From an uncultured Caldilineaceae bacterium (GTDB lineage: Bacteria > Chloroflexota > Anaerolineae > Caldilineales > Caldilineaceae), in the NCBI GenBank assembly GCA_958295915.1, contig OY282381.1, positions 2,440,722 to 2,504,721 on the forward strand: 64,000 bases of DNA, in the 5' to 3' direction. Under the pieces are notes generated by a model. It was given only the letters and a program-made list of their open reading frames with translations. It was not told the DNA's origin and ran no database searches. Shown here in pieces: positions 24,114 through 31,865 of the stretch. Positions within the stretch are counted from its first letter, which is position 1. Each line of letters opens with the position of its first letter. A program made the position numbers and the translations under genes.

Positions 24114-26287
24114 GCTTCTTGGTTCAGTTCGCCCAGATTCGTCCGGCTTATGAGATCCCAGATGAAAATCTCGTTGGAGAGGTTCTCGTCCCAGCAATGC
24201 GCTCGTGTAATGAACTGCGGATCGGGGTCGGTTTTTTCTCGTCTCGGCGCCTAGCTCAGATCGCACCTGGACTTGCTGTGTTCATCAACGATACGCGTAA
24301 TACATTGAAGCTGATGGTGTCGCCCGAAATTAGCAAGGAGGACCGGGATGCAATCCGTAGAGGAGTCTGTGAACCTCAGACCGTTCTCAAAGAAACGATT
24401 GAACGTCTGTTTGAAAGGGCCAGATTATCTGTCTCGGCAATCGAACGTCATACTGTAGAAACATTGGCCTACCTTGTCGCTAGTGACCGGCTTCAAATGC
24501 GCGTAGTGTTGATGGAACGGGGAACGTATCATAAAAAAATCTGGCTATTTCGGTCTGGAGAGCAATGGCTCGCGGTCCATGGGTCCAGCAACGCAACCGA
24601 GCGAGGGCTCCTCGTAAACGGTGAGCAGATGTCGATTGACCGTGCATGGATGGACGGCAGCCAGTCGGAAGAGCGCGTGAAGATCTTTTTGGGACAGTGG
24701 GATAGGAACTGGAATAACTGTCACCCAACATCACTCACCGTAGAAGTAGACCAGGCATTGGAGATACTGCGTGGTTACGCTGGATCGACGCCACCTACAA
24801 CCGCAGACTTCTGGGCAGCATGGCATCGTGACAATGAAGCAGGACTCGAACCTGGACTTCCGCCGGGATATCGCCCTGCTCGTATCGATCACCGACTAAA
24901 GATTCCAGAGTCGTTCGTCTGGAGGGAAGGCCGCTTCGCGCACCAGGGCGCCGCTGTTGATGCGCTCGTCGCTCACGGTGGCGGCATACTGGCGATGGCC
25001 ACCGGTAGTGGAAAGACGCGTACAGGGCTTATCGCTACTTCAGAAATTCAGGATAGACAGGCCGGCCACCTTTGTGTTGTGATCCTCGCTCCGACTAAAC
25101 CGCTGATCCGGCAGTGGGCTGTAGACGTTCGGGCTTTCGGCATCGATCCAATTGTTTTCGTAGGGATGGGAAGAAATGAACGCCGACAGGAATTGGAGCA
25201 TGTCTCTGTTGCATTTGCATCAACTCACCCAAGAACAGAAGTTTTGCTGCTGACTAACGCTCTGTTCATGCGGCAAGATTCGGAGGAACGAGCTTGGTTG
25301 CAGAGTTTGCCTGATTCGGTTAACCGCATCCTCATAGCAGACGAAGTACATAACTTTGGATCGCCATCCTTTATCAATGATCCGCCGGAGTTCTTTGATC
25401 GTCGGATCGGTCTGTCCGCGACCCCAATTCGTCAATACGATCCCGACGGTACAGATCAACTTTTCGATTTTTTTGGAGGCCCACCACCTCGGTTTGAATT
25501 CTCACTTGGCGATGCGATTAAGGCCGGCTGTCTTGTTCCTTATCGATATTATCTACATGCGGTGAAGTTCAAATCTGACGAAATGGAATATTATGAGGCT
25601 CTCACTGAGGCTCTTGTTAGAGCTGGTTTTCGAATCGATGACGATGGGCGAACAATCGGACTTACGGCGCGAGTCGCCCGCTTGCTACGAGATCGTAGGG
25701 CATTAGTTGAACAGGCCGACGCGAAGCTTAGTGCCCTCGAACACGAGCTAAGGCGTATTGGCACCGAATCGATTGCGAAGACGCTAATTTACACATCGGC
25801 CAAGCCCATCGTTCCCGGTAAGGCGAGACAGATTACAGCGGTGAACAAGATTCTCCAACGACTAAACATCATCTCTCACCAATACACTGGTGAAGAAACC
25901 AAAGTCGCCCAATTTCAGACGATTCTTGACCGCTTTGGGGCGGGAGGCTACCAAGTTCTTACCTGTATGAGGGTCTTGGATGAAGGTGTCGACATACCAC
26001 AGACTGACACTGCCTTCCTTCTTGCTAGTAGCACCGTTGAAAGGGAGTGGGTTCAACGACGTGGTCGGATCCTCCGTCATGCCCCGGGCAAGACGTGCGC
26101 CCACCTGCATGACTTCATTGTTGTCCCTCCTGACCTCGATTCTCCTGCAGCTAGATCTCTTCTACAGTCAGAGCTACGGCGTGCCTCGGCATTTGCAAAC
26201 CTCGCTGAGAACGAGTACGACCCCGACGGTCCTAACGATGTAATCCGACAATTCGAAGCTACACTATGGACAGTCCAACATGGCTAA
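24110..26287 (+). CDS. PLD-family nuclease fused to SF2 helicase (restriction component)
   Basis: A 725-residue fusion. The N-terminal about 200 residues are a phospholipase D-like nuclease domain: H141-x-K143 in TYHKKIWLF, followed by HGSSNATERGLLVNGEQMS with the GS..N and E positions of the second half of the motif. From about residue 280 a DEAD/DEAH helicase follows: Walker A ATGSGKT (297-303), DEVH box (411-414), SATP motif, and the C-terminal lobe with VLDEGVDIPQTDTAF and QRRGRILRH (motifs V and VI). This arrangement is known from type III-like and other defence helicases that cut DNA. It overlaps both neighbours and is part of the probable effector module of the phosphorothioation island. 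Confidence 0.88.
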   Translation: MSFLVQFAQIRPAYEIPDENLVGEVLVPAMRSCNELRIGVGFFSSRRLAQIAPGLAVFINDTRNTLKLMVSPEISKEDRDAIRRGVCEPQTVLKETIERLFERARLSVSAIERHTVETLAYLVASDRLQMRVVLMERGTYHKKIWLFRSGEQWLAVHGSSNATERGLLVNGEQMSIDRAWMDGSQSEERVKIFLGQWDRNWNNCHPTSLTVEVDQALEILRGYAGSTPPTTADFWAAWHRDNEAGLEPGLPPGYRPARIDHRLKIPESFVWREGRFAHQGAAVDALVAHGGGILAMATGSGKTRTGLIATSEIQDRQAGHLCVVILAPTKPLIRQWAVDVRAFGIDPIVFVGMGRNERRQELEHVSVAFASTHPRTEVLLLTNALFMRQDSEERAWLQSLPDSVNRILIADEVHNFGSPSFINDPPEFFDRRIGLSATPIRQYDPDGTDQLFDFFGGPPPRFEFSLGDAIKAGCLVPYRYYLHAVKFKSDEMEYYEALTEALVRAGFRIDDDGRTIGLTARVARLLRDRRALVEQADAKLSALEHELRRIGTESIAKTLIYTSAKPIVPGKARQITAVNKILQRLNIISHQYTGEETKVAQFQTILDRFGAGGYQVLTCMRVLDEGVDIPQTDTAFLLASSTVEREWVQRRGRILRHAPGKTCAHLHDFIVVPPDLDSPAARSLLQSELRRASAFANLAENEYDPDGPNDVIRQFEATLWTVQHG

Positions 26288-26495
26288 CACAGTGAGACTG
26301 ATCTCTGACGCTGCACGTGATGCGGTGCAAGACATCAGCGAACCCTACGATAATTACCACGCTGAGCTAGTTTCCAAGTTTACGAGAGTTCTCCAGATTC
26401 TGCACTTCGCACCCAACGATCGAGCTCAACGGCGCGCCATCGAGGAACTTGTCAAGGGCTTCGCCGGAGAAATCAGCATAAAACTTGAGGAATGA
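26280..26495 (+). CDS. 71-residue helical protein in the phosphorothioation operon
   Basis: A small, mostly helical protein (AARDAVQDISEPYDNYHAEL, then RRAIEELVKGFAGEISIKLE). No family recognised. It overlaps the helicase gene by eight bases and the SMC-like ATPase gene by four, so it is surely translated as part of the operon. Its size and position suggest a helper or adaptor between the helicase and the ATPase. Confidence 0.75.
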   Translation: MANTVRLISDAARDAVQDISEPYDNYHAELVSKFTRVLQILHFAPNDRAQRRAIEELVKGFAGEISIKLEE

Positions 26496-28639
26496 TAATG
26501 AGGCTTGAAAGCGCACGTATCAGAAACTTCAAACTGCTTGAGGACGTCGCGCTCCAGTTTTCGAGCGACTTGCTCCGTCCTCTCACAGTCATCCGGGCGG
26601 AGAACGGATCCGGGAAAACTTCCATCCTCTATGCTCTCCGTTGGGGTATGTACGGTGAGGAGGGAATACCGTCAGGAATGCGGCTGACATCAACAGCGAA
26701 GCCACCAGGCCAGCCTGTTCTTGTGCAGGTCAGCCTGGAGTTCACGAGAATTGACCCTTTCTCAGACGCGGAAGCACGCTATCGCCTGATACGGACCTGC
26801 GAAGAGATACCAGAAGAAGGCGACAGCTACGACAGAAGAAACGAGAGGCGGAGATTACTTCGATGGACTGAGAAAGGCGAGGAGGACATTGTCGAAGGTA
26901 TAGATGGCTGGATTTCGGCGATGCTTCCTCTCAATCTCGCCGATGTGTTCTTCACGAACGGGGACGACGTTCAACGGTTTATCTCTAGTGGTCAACAAGC
27001 CGAGCGCGAACGCCAAGAGGCCGTTCACAAGACTATCCGTCAACTTCTCGGACTTGATGAAGTTGAAAGTGCAGAGAAGCATCTCGTTTCTGTTGCAAGG
27101 AAGATGAAGAGAGAACTTACAGCTACAGGCAGCGAGGACCTCAAGACCGCCCAAGATAATCTCGATAAGGTTGAAGGCGAAATCACCGAACAGAAAGAGA
27201 ATCTATCGACTATAAATCACCGGATTGCTAAAGTAGATGAGCAGATTCGACTGGATGAGCGCGAACTCGACAGCATTAAGGGCGTCGGTGACTTGGATGC
27301 AATTCAGGAGCGGATACATGCACTTGAGAAAGACATCAGACACCTTGAGGGCGAAGATATCGACATCCGGAAGCAGATGAAGGAACACCTTCGGTCAGAA
27401 GCTCTTTCAAAGTGGTTCATCGAAGATAAGCTTCAAAGCGGACTAGCTAAGCTCAATGAGCTCGCAGACAGGAACGTGATTCCAGGGACCTCGATAGAGG
27501 TGCTCATTGACCGACTACAACTGGGCCTTTGCATCTGTGGAGAAGATCTTGAGGTGGGACATCCGAGGCGTACTCATGTTCAAAATCTTATTGAAGAACA
27601 GCGGCAAATCGCACCACGAATCCAGCAACTGACGTCCTTATGGCATGAAGCACGAAATAGCATTAAACCAGCGCGGGCGGCGGTCGACGACGGCGGGTCG
27701 GTCTCTGAAAGAGTTGTATCCTTGATGGATCGGTTCACACAGTGTCGTGACAGACAGCGGCAAAAGAATGCGGATCTCAGAAATGAACGCGAGAAACGTG
27801 AACAGATCGACGAAGAACGAATCCAGGGGCTTACTCAGCGAGTTCACTCTAACCGAGGAAAACGGTCTAAATTCGACCAAGAGTATGGGCAGATCAACGG
27901 GCACTTCCAGGAATTGGAAGAACGGCGGCAGCTATGTGCGAAGAGGGTCACAAAAGAGGAGAGTAAGGCCACCCTTAGCAAGACGCTTAGACGCCGTTCA
28001 AGTGTCGCTAGTGATCTAGTGAAACTCACTAAAGGAACCCTGGATCGACTGAAATCGATTTACGTGAAGAGAGTCTCGGCCCGTATGAATGAGTTATTTC
28101 TAGATATCGTTGGTTCCGATCCAACTGCAGATACCACCGTGTTTACAGGTGTGAGCATCAATGAGAAGTACGATATCGTCATTCACACGCTTGAAGGCAG
28201 AACACTAGATGCTAATACAGAATTGAACGGCGCCTCACAGCGAGCGCTAACCCTGTCCTTCATTTGGGCTCTCATGGAAGTCGCGGAAAGAGAGGCGCCC
28301 CGCATTATCGATACTCCACTTGGTATGACCTCCGGAGCGGTGAAACAGCGAATGGTAGAAATACTGACTAAGCCTGTGGATTTTAATGGTCTGCCCTATC
28401 AGGTCGTACTGTTCATGACCCGATCGGAAATACGCGACATCGAACCACTGATCAAAGATAGGGCTGGTATTGTTACCACCTTGACCTGTTCGAAAGATTA
28501 CCCTGTAGATCTGATCAATGACTGGGGCACTGGTATTCCTATAGTGCGAGTATGTGAATGTAACCACACTGAAATCTGCCATGTATGTGAAAGACGTAAC
28601 GATGCCAGCAGATTCACTTATCGAGAGGCACGAACGTGA
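26492..28639 (+). CDS. DndD-like SMC/Rad50-type ATPase
   Basis: A 715-residue ATPase. The N-terminal IRNFKLLEDVALQF and ENGSGKTSILYALRWGMYG (Walker A at 37-44) are close to DndD. The central part is a long coiled coil (residues about 180-560), interrupted by a hook-like LGLCICGEDL with a CxC-G pattern. The C-terminal head has the signature-like NGASQRALTLSFIWAL and Walker B with D-loop, PRIIDTPLGMTSG. It ends in a cysteine cluster (VCECNHTEICHVCERR), possibly a zinc ribbon. In Dnd systems DndD assists modification. Here sspBCD is already complete, so this protein more likely belongs to the restriction side. Start at ATG 26492 or 26498. Confidence 0.88.
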   Translation: MIMRLESARIRNFKLLEDVALQFSSDLLRPLTVIRAENGSGKTSILYALRWGMYGEEGIPSGMRLTSTAKPPGQPVLVQVSLEFTRIDPFSDAEARYRLIRTCEEIPEEGDSYDRRNERRRLLRWTEKGEEDIVEGIDGWISAMLPLNLADVFFTNGDDVQRFISSGQQAERERQEAVHKTIRQLLGLDEVESAEKHLVSVARKMKRELTATGSEDLKTAQDNLDKVEGEITEQKENLSTINHRIAKVDEQIRLDERELDSIKGVGDLDAIQERIHALEKDIRHLEGEDIDIRKQMKEHLRSEALSKWFIEDKLQSGLAKLNELADRNVIPGTSIEVLIDRLQLGLCICGEDLEVGHPRRTHVQNLIEEQRQIAPRIQQLTSLWHEARNSIKPARAAVDDGGSVSERVVSLMDRFTQCRDRQRQKNADLRNEREKREQIDEERIQGLTQRVHSNRGKRSKFDQEYGQINGHFQELEERRQLCAKRVTKEESKATLSKTLRRRSSVASDLVKLTKGTLDRLKSIYVKRVSARMNELFLDIVGSDPTADTTVFTGVSINEKYDIVIHTLEGRTLDANTELNGASQRALTLSFIWALMEVAEREAPRIIDTPLGMTSGAVKQRMVEILTKPVDFNGLPYQVVLFMTRSEIRDIEPLIKDRAGIVTTLTCSKDYPVDLINDWGTGIPIVRVCECNHTEICHVCERRNDASRFTYREART

Positions 28640-29064
28640 TTACCGATTCAAGGTACCGCAACCAGGATCTCTGGATCCCAAAGAGCTTTCACAACGAGTT
28701 CGTCGACAGACTGGTTAAGCGAAGAGATCCTAGTATCGCGTTTGAGCGGCAAGTCGACCTTTGGTGGTATGCCTTCGGTATTGGAGTCACAATAAGTGAG
28801 AGGACACCTTTGCCAATTCGGTCCGATCTTGTGCGGTTCAATGACGGAGGCATCCTTGAGTCCGATCCATGGCGCATCACTCACCTTGAACTGCTCGTGT
28901 TAGCCGAACAAGATGAAAACGCAGCTTCCGACCCTGCAGAAGTCGTGCAAACTGCGAACGAATACGCTATGACCGGATTCAGATTGCTCACAGAACAACT
29001 CCGAGGAGTAATCGATCTCCAGCTTCACCTGATGGCATATATTACCTCGATTCATGTCGCCTGA
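28636..29064 (+). CDS. 142-residue protein of unknown function closing the operon
   Basis: Starts at GTG 28636, overlapping the TGA of the SMC-like gene (GTGA). The protein has an N-terminal polar part, an aromatic stretch (QVDLWWYAFGIGVTISERTP) and a helical C-terminus (LLTEQLRGVIDLQLHLMAY). No family recognised; no DndE-like basic helix bundle pattern is obvious. It is the last gene of the run that begins at sspB. About 80 bases later a transposase remnant on the other strand begins. Confidence 0.75.
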   Translation: MITDSRYRNQDLWIPKSFHNEFVDRLVKRRDPSIAFERQVDLWWYAFGIGVTISERTPLPIRSDLVRFNDGGILESDPWRITHLELLVLAEQDENAASDPAEVVQTANEYAMTGFRLLTEQLRGVIDLQLHLMAYITSIHVA

Positions 29065-29144
29065 TGCAAGTTATAAAAATCTAACAGATCTCCCCATAGC
29101 ATCAGCGATTTCTGCATATTCTTAGCCAATAGCCTGGGCTTCCC

Positions 29145-29480
29145 TCAACAAAGCAGGGCCGCACGCTGCGGACTCTCGCAAAATTGTAAAGTAACATGAC
29201 ACACAAAAACTACCTGACATATAATCATATGGATCATAGTTGGGTCTTGAGCGCATAGCAGTTCTTCTTGGCGCGGGCCTATAACCACTCCAGCTTGGTA
29301 AAGGACCAGAGAGGCCGTCACCAAGTGATTCGTCTGTGTCGTGAGTCTGCAGGTCGATGATTGGGCCAAGGATGCGTTCTGTTTGAGAGAACGATGATAC
29401 GCTTCCCCTTTCCAGCGGCTGTGATAGAATGTGATGAGTTGATCAGCTAAACAAGATCCTTGCCCTGTATTAAAGTCAAG
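29145..29480 (-). pseudogene. Transposase C-terminal remnant (IS4/IS701-like)
   Basis: On the minus strand the sequence reads LADQLITFYHSRWKGEAYHR, SLKQNASLAQSSTCR and TQTNHLVTASLVLYQAG, which is the conserved Y-x-x-RW-x-E-x-(Y/F)HRSLKQ-N region of IS4-superfamily DDE transposases. There is no N-terminal half; the frame only continues upstream as a shadow of another gene. It marks the right edge of the defence island. Confidence 0.75.
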
Positions 29481-29534
29481 GATCTCCGCGCCAGCATCGG
29501 CGCGGGCTGATTGATGCAAGAATGAGATGCGCCC

Positions 29535-30440
29535 ATGATGTCTGACCAAATTAAAGTGCTGGCCGCCGACGGCGAATCCGAAATGCTGGAGTTCAAGCGC
29601 ACAACGGGAACGCGCCGCGAAGCGGTCAGAACCGTATGCGCCATGCTCAACCAGCGCGGCGGGTATGTGCTTTTCGGCGTCACGCCGGCCGGAGATGTGG
29701 TCGGCCAGCAAGTGGGCGAACGGACGATTGAGGAGGTGAGCGCTGAGATCCAACAGATCGAGCCGCCAGCCTTTCCGGCGGTCGAGCGGATTCACGTAGC
29801 GGGAGACCGTGAGGTGGTTGCAGTGCGCGTAAGCCCGGGGGCGGCGCGGCCTTACCGATACCGGGGGGGCGCCTACCGCCGCGTGGGCAACACCACCTTG
29901 GCCATGTCGGCTGACGAGTACAACCGGATGCTCTTTGAGCGCATGCACAGCGAGCAACGCTGGGAAAACCAACCCGCCACCGAGTGGTCGGTCGAAGATC
30001 TCGATGCGGCAGAGATCCGACACACGGTCGCAGAAGCGGTCCGCCGAGGCCGGTTGGCGGCCCCAGGGACTCAGGAAGCGACCGAGTTGCTGCGTGGGCT
30101 GGGGCTTTTCCGGGACGGGGTCTTGTGGCGCGCGGCCGTGGCGCTGTTCGGTAACGCCGAGCGCATCGAGTTCGAGATGCCGCAGTGCCTGCTCCGTGTC
30201 GCTCGTTTTCGAGGCGTTGACCGCACGGAGTTCCTGGACAATCGACAGTTCCACGGCAACGCCTTTGCGCTCCTCGCGAGTGCGGAGCGCTTTCTACGTG
30301 AGACTCTGCCCATCGCCGGGCGGATCGAAGCGGACCGCTTCGAACGGATCGACGAACCGCTCTACCCACCCCTGGCAACGCGTGAATCACTGGCGAACGC
30401 TCTCTGCCATCGCGATTACTCGATGGCGGCGGCTCCGTAG
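29535..30440 (+). CDS. AlbA_2/Schlafen-like DNA-binding ATPase, N-terminal part (frameshifted)
   Basis: The N-terminal segment ESEMLEFKRTTGTRREAVRT, then NQRGGYVLFGVTPAGDVVGQ, is the AlbA_2 (divergent AAA-4/Schlafen-like) putative DNA-binding domain. It continues through LSDN-type sequence to LATRESLANALCHRDYS, the start of the HATPase_c_4 module. In the expected family order HRDYS is followed by a Gly-rich segment. Here the frame ends at MAAAP, while the shifted frame gives GGGSVGVAVYDDRLEVTSSG and continues as the next entry. A one-base deletion in a GGC-rich run near 30430 explains this. Such proteins are common regulators in defence islands and elsewhere. Confidence 0.8.
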   Translation: MMSDQIKVLAADGESEMLEFKRTTGTRREAVRTVCAMLNQRGGYVLFGVTPAGDVVGQQVGERTIEEVSAEIQQIEPPAFPAVERIHVAGDREVVAVRVSPGAARPYRYRGGAYRRVGNTTLAMSADEYNRMLFERMHSEQRWENQPATEWSVEDLDAAEIRHTVAEAVRRGRLAAPGTQEATELLRGLGLFRDGVLWRAAVALFGNAERIEFEMPQCLLRVARFRGVDRTEFLDNRQFHGNAFALLASAERFLRETLPIAGRIEADRFERIDEPLYPPLATRESLANALCHRDYSMAAAP

Positions 30441-30442
30441 GC

Positions 30443-30928
30443 GTGGCGGTCTACGACGACCGTCTGGAGGTGACCTCCTCCGGCACGCTGCATTTCGGGT
30501 TGACCCCGGAGAAGCTGTTCGCGCCGCACGAGTCCCTGCCGTGGAACCCGCTGATCGCTCGCACTCTCTATCGCCGCGGCATTATCGAAGAGTGGGGACG
30601 CGGGACGCTCAAAATGGCGGAGCTGACGACCTCTGCCGGTCTGCCACGACCCGAGATCGAGGATGCCGGAGGGTGTGTGACGGTACGCTTCCGACACGGT
30701 CAATTCGTGTCGTCCCGACGAGGCGAAAGTGATCTGACAGAACAACAACAGGTGATCCTTGATCTGCTGGATAATGCGGGCCGACCCGTAGCGTTACGGG
30801 AAATTCGCTCCCAGTTGGAGCCGCAGACCAACGAGCGGCGGCTGCAGCAAGACCTTGCCGTTCTAAAGAATCAGGGCTTGGTCACAGTCACGGGGCACGG
30901 CCGAGGAGCGCGTTGGAAACGCCTGTGA
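30443..30928 (+). CDS. AlbA_2/Schlafen-like DNA-binding ATPase, C-terminal part (frameshifted)
   Basis: Continuation of the preceding gene in another frame: AVYDDRLEVTSSGTLHFGLT and NPLIARTLYRRGIIEEWGRG are the conserved second half of the HATPase_c_4 module. A C-terminal winged helix follows (LTEQQQVILDLLDNAGRPVA.. RRLQQDLAVLKNQGLV). It has no start or ribosome site of its own. Full gene would span 29535-30928. Confidence 0.8.
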   Translation: MAVYDDRLEVTSSGTLHFGLTPEKLFAPHESLPWNPLIARTLYRRGIIEEWGRGTLKMAELTTSAGLPRPEIEDAGGCVTVRFRHGQFVSSRRGESDLTEQQQVILDLLDNAGRPVALREIRSQLEPQTNERRLQQDLAVLKNQGLVTVTGHGRGARWKRL

Positions 30929-30940
30929 AACTGTGGGGTG

Positions 30941-30980
30941 GTTTATTCTGTTTTATTCTGTTTTATTCTGTCTTATTCCC
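30941..30980. repeat. Four 10-bp tandem repeats (TTTATTCTGT)
   Basis: GTTTATTCTG, TTTTATTCTG, TTTTATTCTG, TCTTATTCCC in direct tandem, just after the AlbA_2 gene. The unit length is close to one helical turn. AT-rich in a GC-rich context. Confidence 0.85.
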
Positions 30981-31052
30981 GAACGCGCGCTGCCATTCTC
31001 ACAAGGGTACGTACCCAGTGCCCTCATTGGAAAACGTGAAGGTATAGATTGA

Positions 31053-31076
31053 ATTGCGCGCCATTGTTGGGCGCGA
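31053..31076. repeat. Palindromic repeat, family B
   Basis: ATTGCGCGCC, loop, GGGCGCGA, in the leader just upstream of the PhyH-type gene. It opens an in-frame upstream extension that is probably not translated. Confidence 0.75.
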
Positions 31077-31086
31077 TGGAGAAACC

Positions 31087-31851
31087 ATGAGCGACAAAGA
31101 ATACGGGCTGACAAAGCAGCAGGTGCGCCAATATCACGAGCAGGGTTGGTTGGGTCCGTTCCGGTTGATTTCCGAGGCCGAGATGGCGGTTGTCCGGCGC
31201 GCCATCGATGAAGAGATTCTCGACCCAGGCAGGGCGCAAGGTCTCCACGAACGGGAATACTTTCACAACCGCCATCTGGACAACCGCTGTGTCTATGAAC
31301 TGCTGAGCCATCCCAATCTCGTCGAAAAAGCGGCCAGCATTCTGGGGCCCCATCTGGTGCTCTGGCGCACCAATTTTCAGATCAAACAGCCGCTGAGTCA
31401 ACAGGACAGCTGGGACACGGAGATCCCATGGCACCAGGATTGCGCCTATTATCAACCTTCACCCAATGTGATCCTTTCGGCGTGGATTGCCGTAGACGAG
31501 ACGGCACGCGCCAACGGCTGCATGCAGGTGCTGCCCCAAAGCCACAAACGCCTATACCCCCACATCACCACGCCGGGCGCCGAAGTCTTTGCGAAAGCCG
31601 CGGATCCATCGACGTTTGACCCCAGCGAAGCAGTTCATATTGAATTGAAAGCCGGCGAGTTCATCTTCTTCAACGAGAGCACCCTCCATTATTCGCCCCC
31701 AAACAAGTCAGAGACGCGCCGTTTTGGGATTACCCCGCGTCTGACCGTGCCCTTTGTCGATGTGGGCAGGCGCGAGCAGATCGAGGTTCTGATGGTAAAG
31801 GGGGAAGACTATATGGGGTATTACAATGTCGCGCAACCACCCATAGCGTGA
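31087..31851 (+). CDS. Phytanoyl-CoA dioxygenase (PhyH) family protein
   Basis: Fe(II)/2-oxoglutarate-dependent dioxygenase of about 254 aa. ATG 31087 is preceded by GGAG at eight bases; a longer frame from 31054 lies in repeat DNA. Iron ligands are visible as the HxD pair in WHQDCAYY and the distal His in LHYSPPNKS. The Arg in SETRRFG fits 2-oxoglutarate binding, and GCMQVLPQSHK is the usual family strand. The substrate is unknown; bacterial PhyH relatives hydroxylate many small metabolites. It is transcribed towards the minus-strand catabolic cluster and stands alone. Confidence 0.9.
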   Translation: MSDKEYGLTKQQVRQYHEQGWLGPFRLISEAEMAVVRRAIDEEILDPGRAQGLHEREYFHNRHLDNRCVYELLSHPNLVEKAASILGPHLVLWRTNFQIKQPLSQQDSWDTEIPWHQDCAYYQPSPNVILSAWIAVDETARANGCMQVLPQSHKRLYPHITTPGAEVFAKAADPSTFDPSEAVHIELKAGEFIFFNESTLHYSPPNKSETRRFGITPRLTVPFVDVGRREQIEVLMVKGEDYMGYYNVAQPPIA

Positions 31852-31865
31852 GCCGGCACAGCTAC

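Noticed and set aside
29145..30254. Long 369-codon minus-strand frame
   Set aside because: Only its last about 110 codons (29145-29480) look like transposase; the rest is the antisense of the AlbA_2 gene, which has clear domain motifs on the plus strand.
30941..30980. Possible iteron array or origin
   Set aside because: Only four 10-bp units, no initiator gene or DnaA boxes nearby; kept as a simple tandem repeat.
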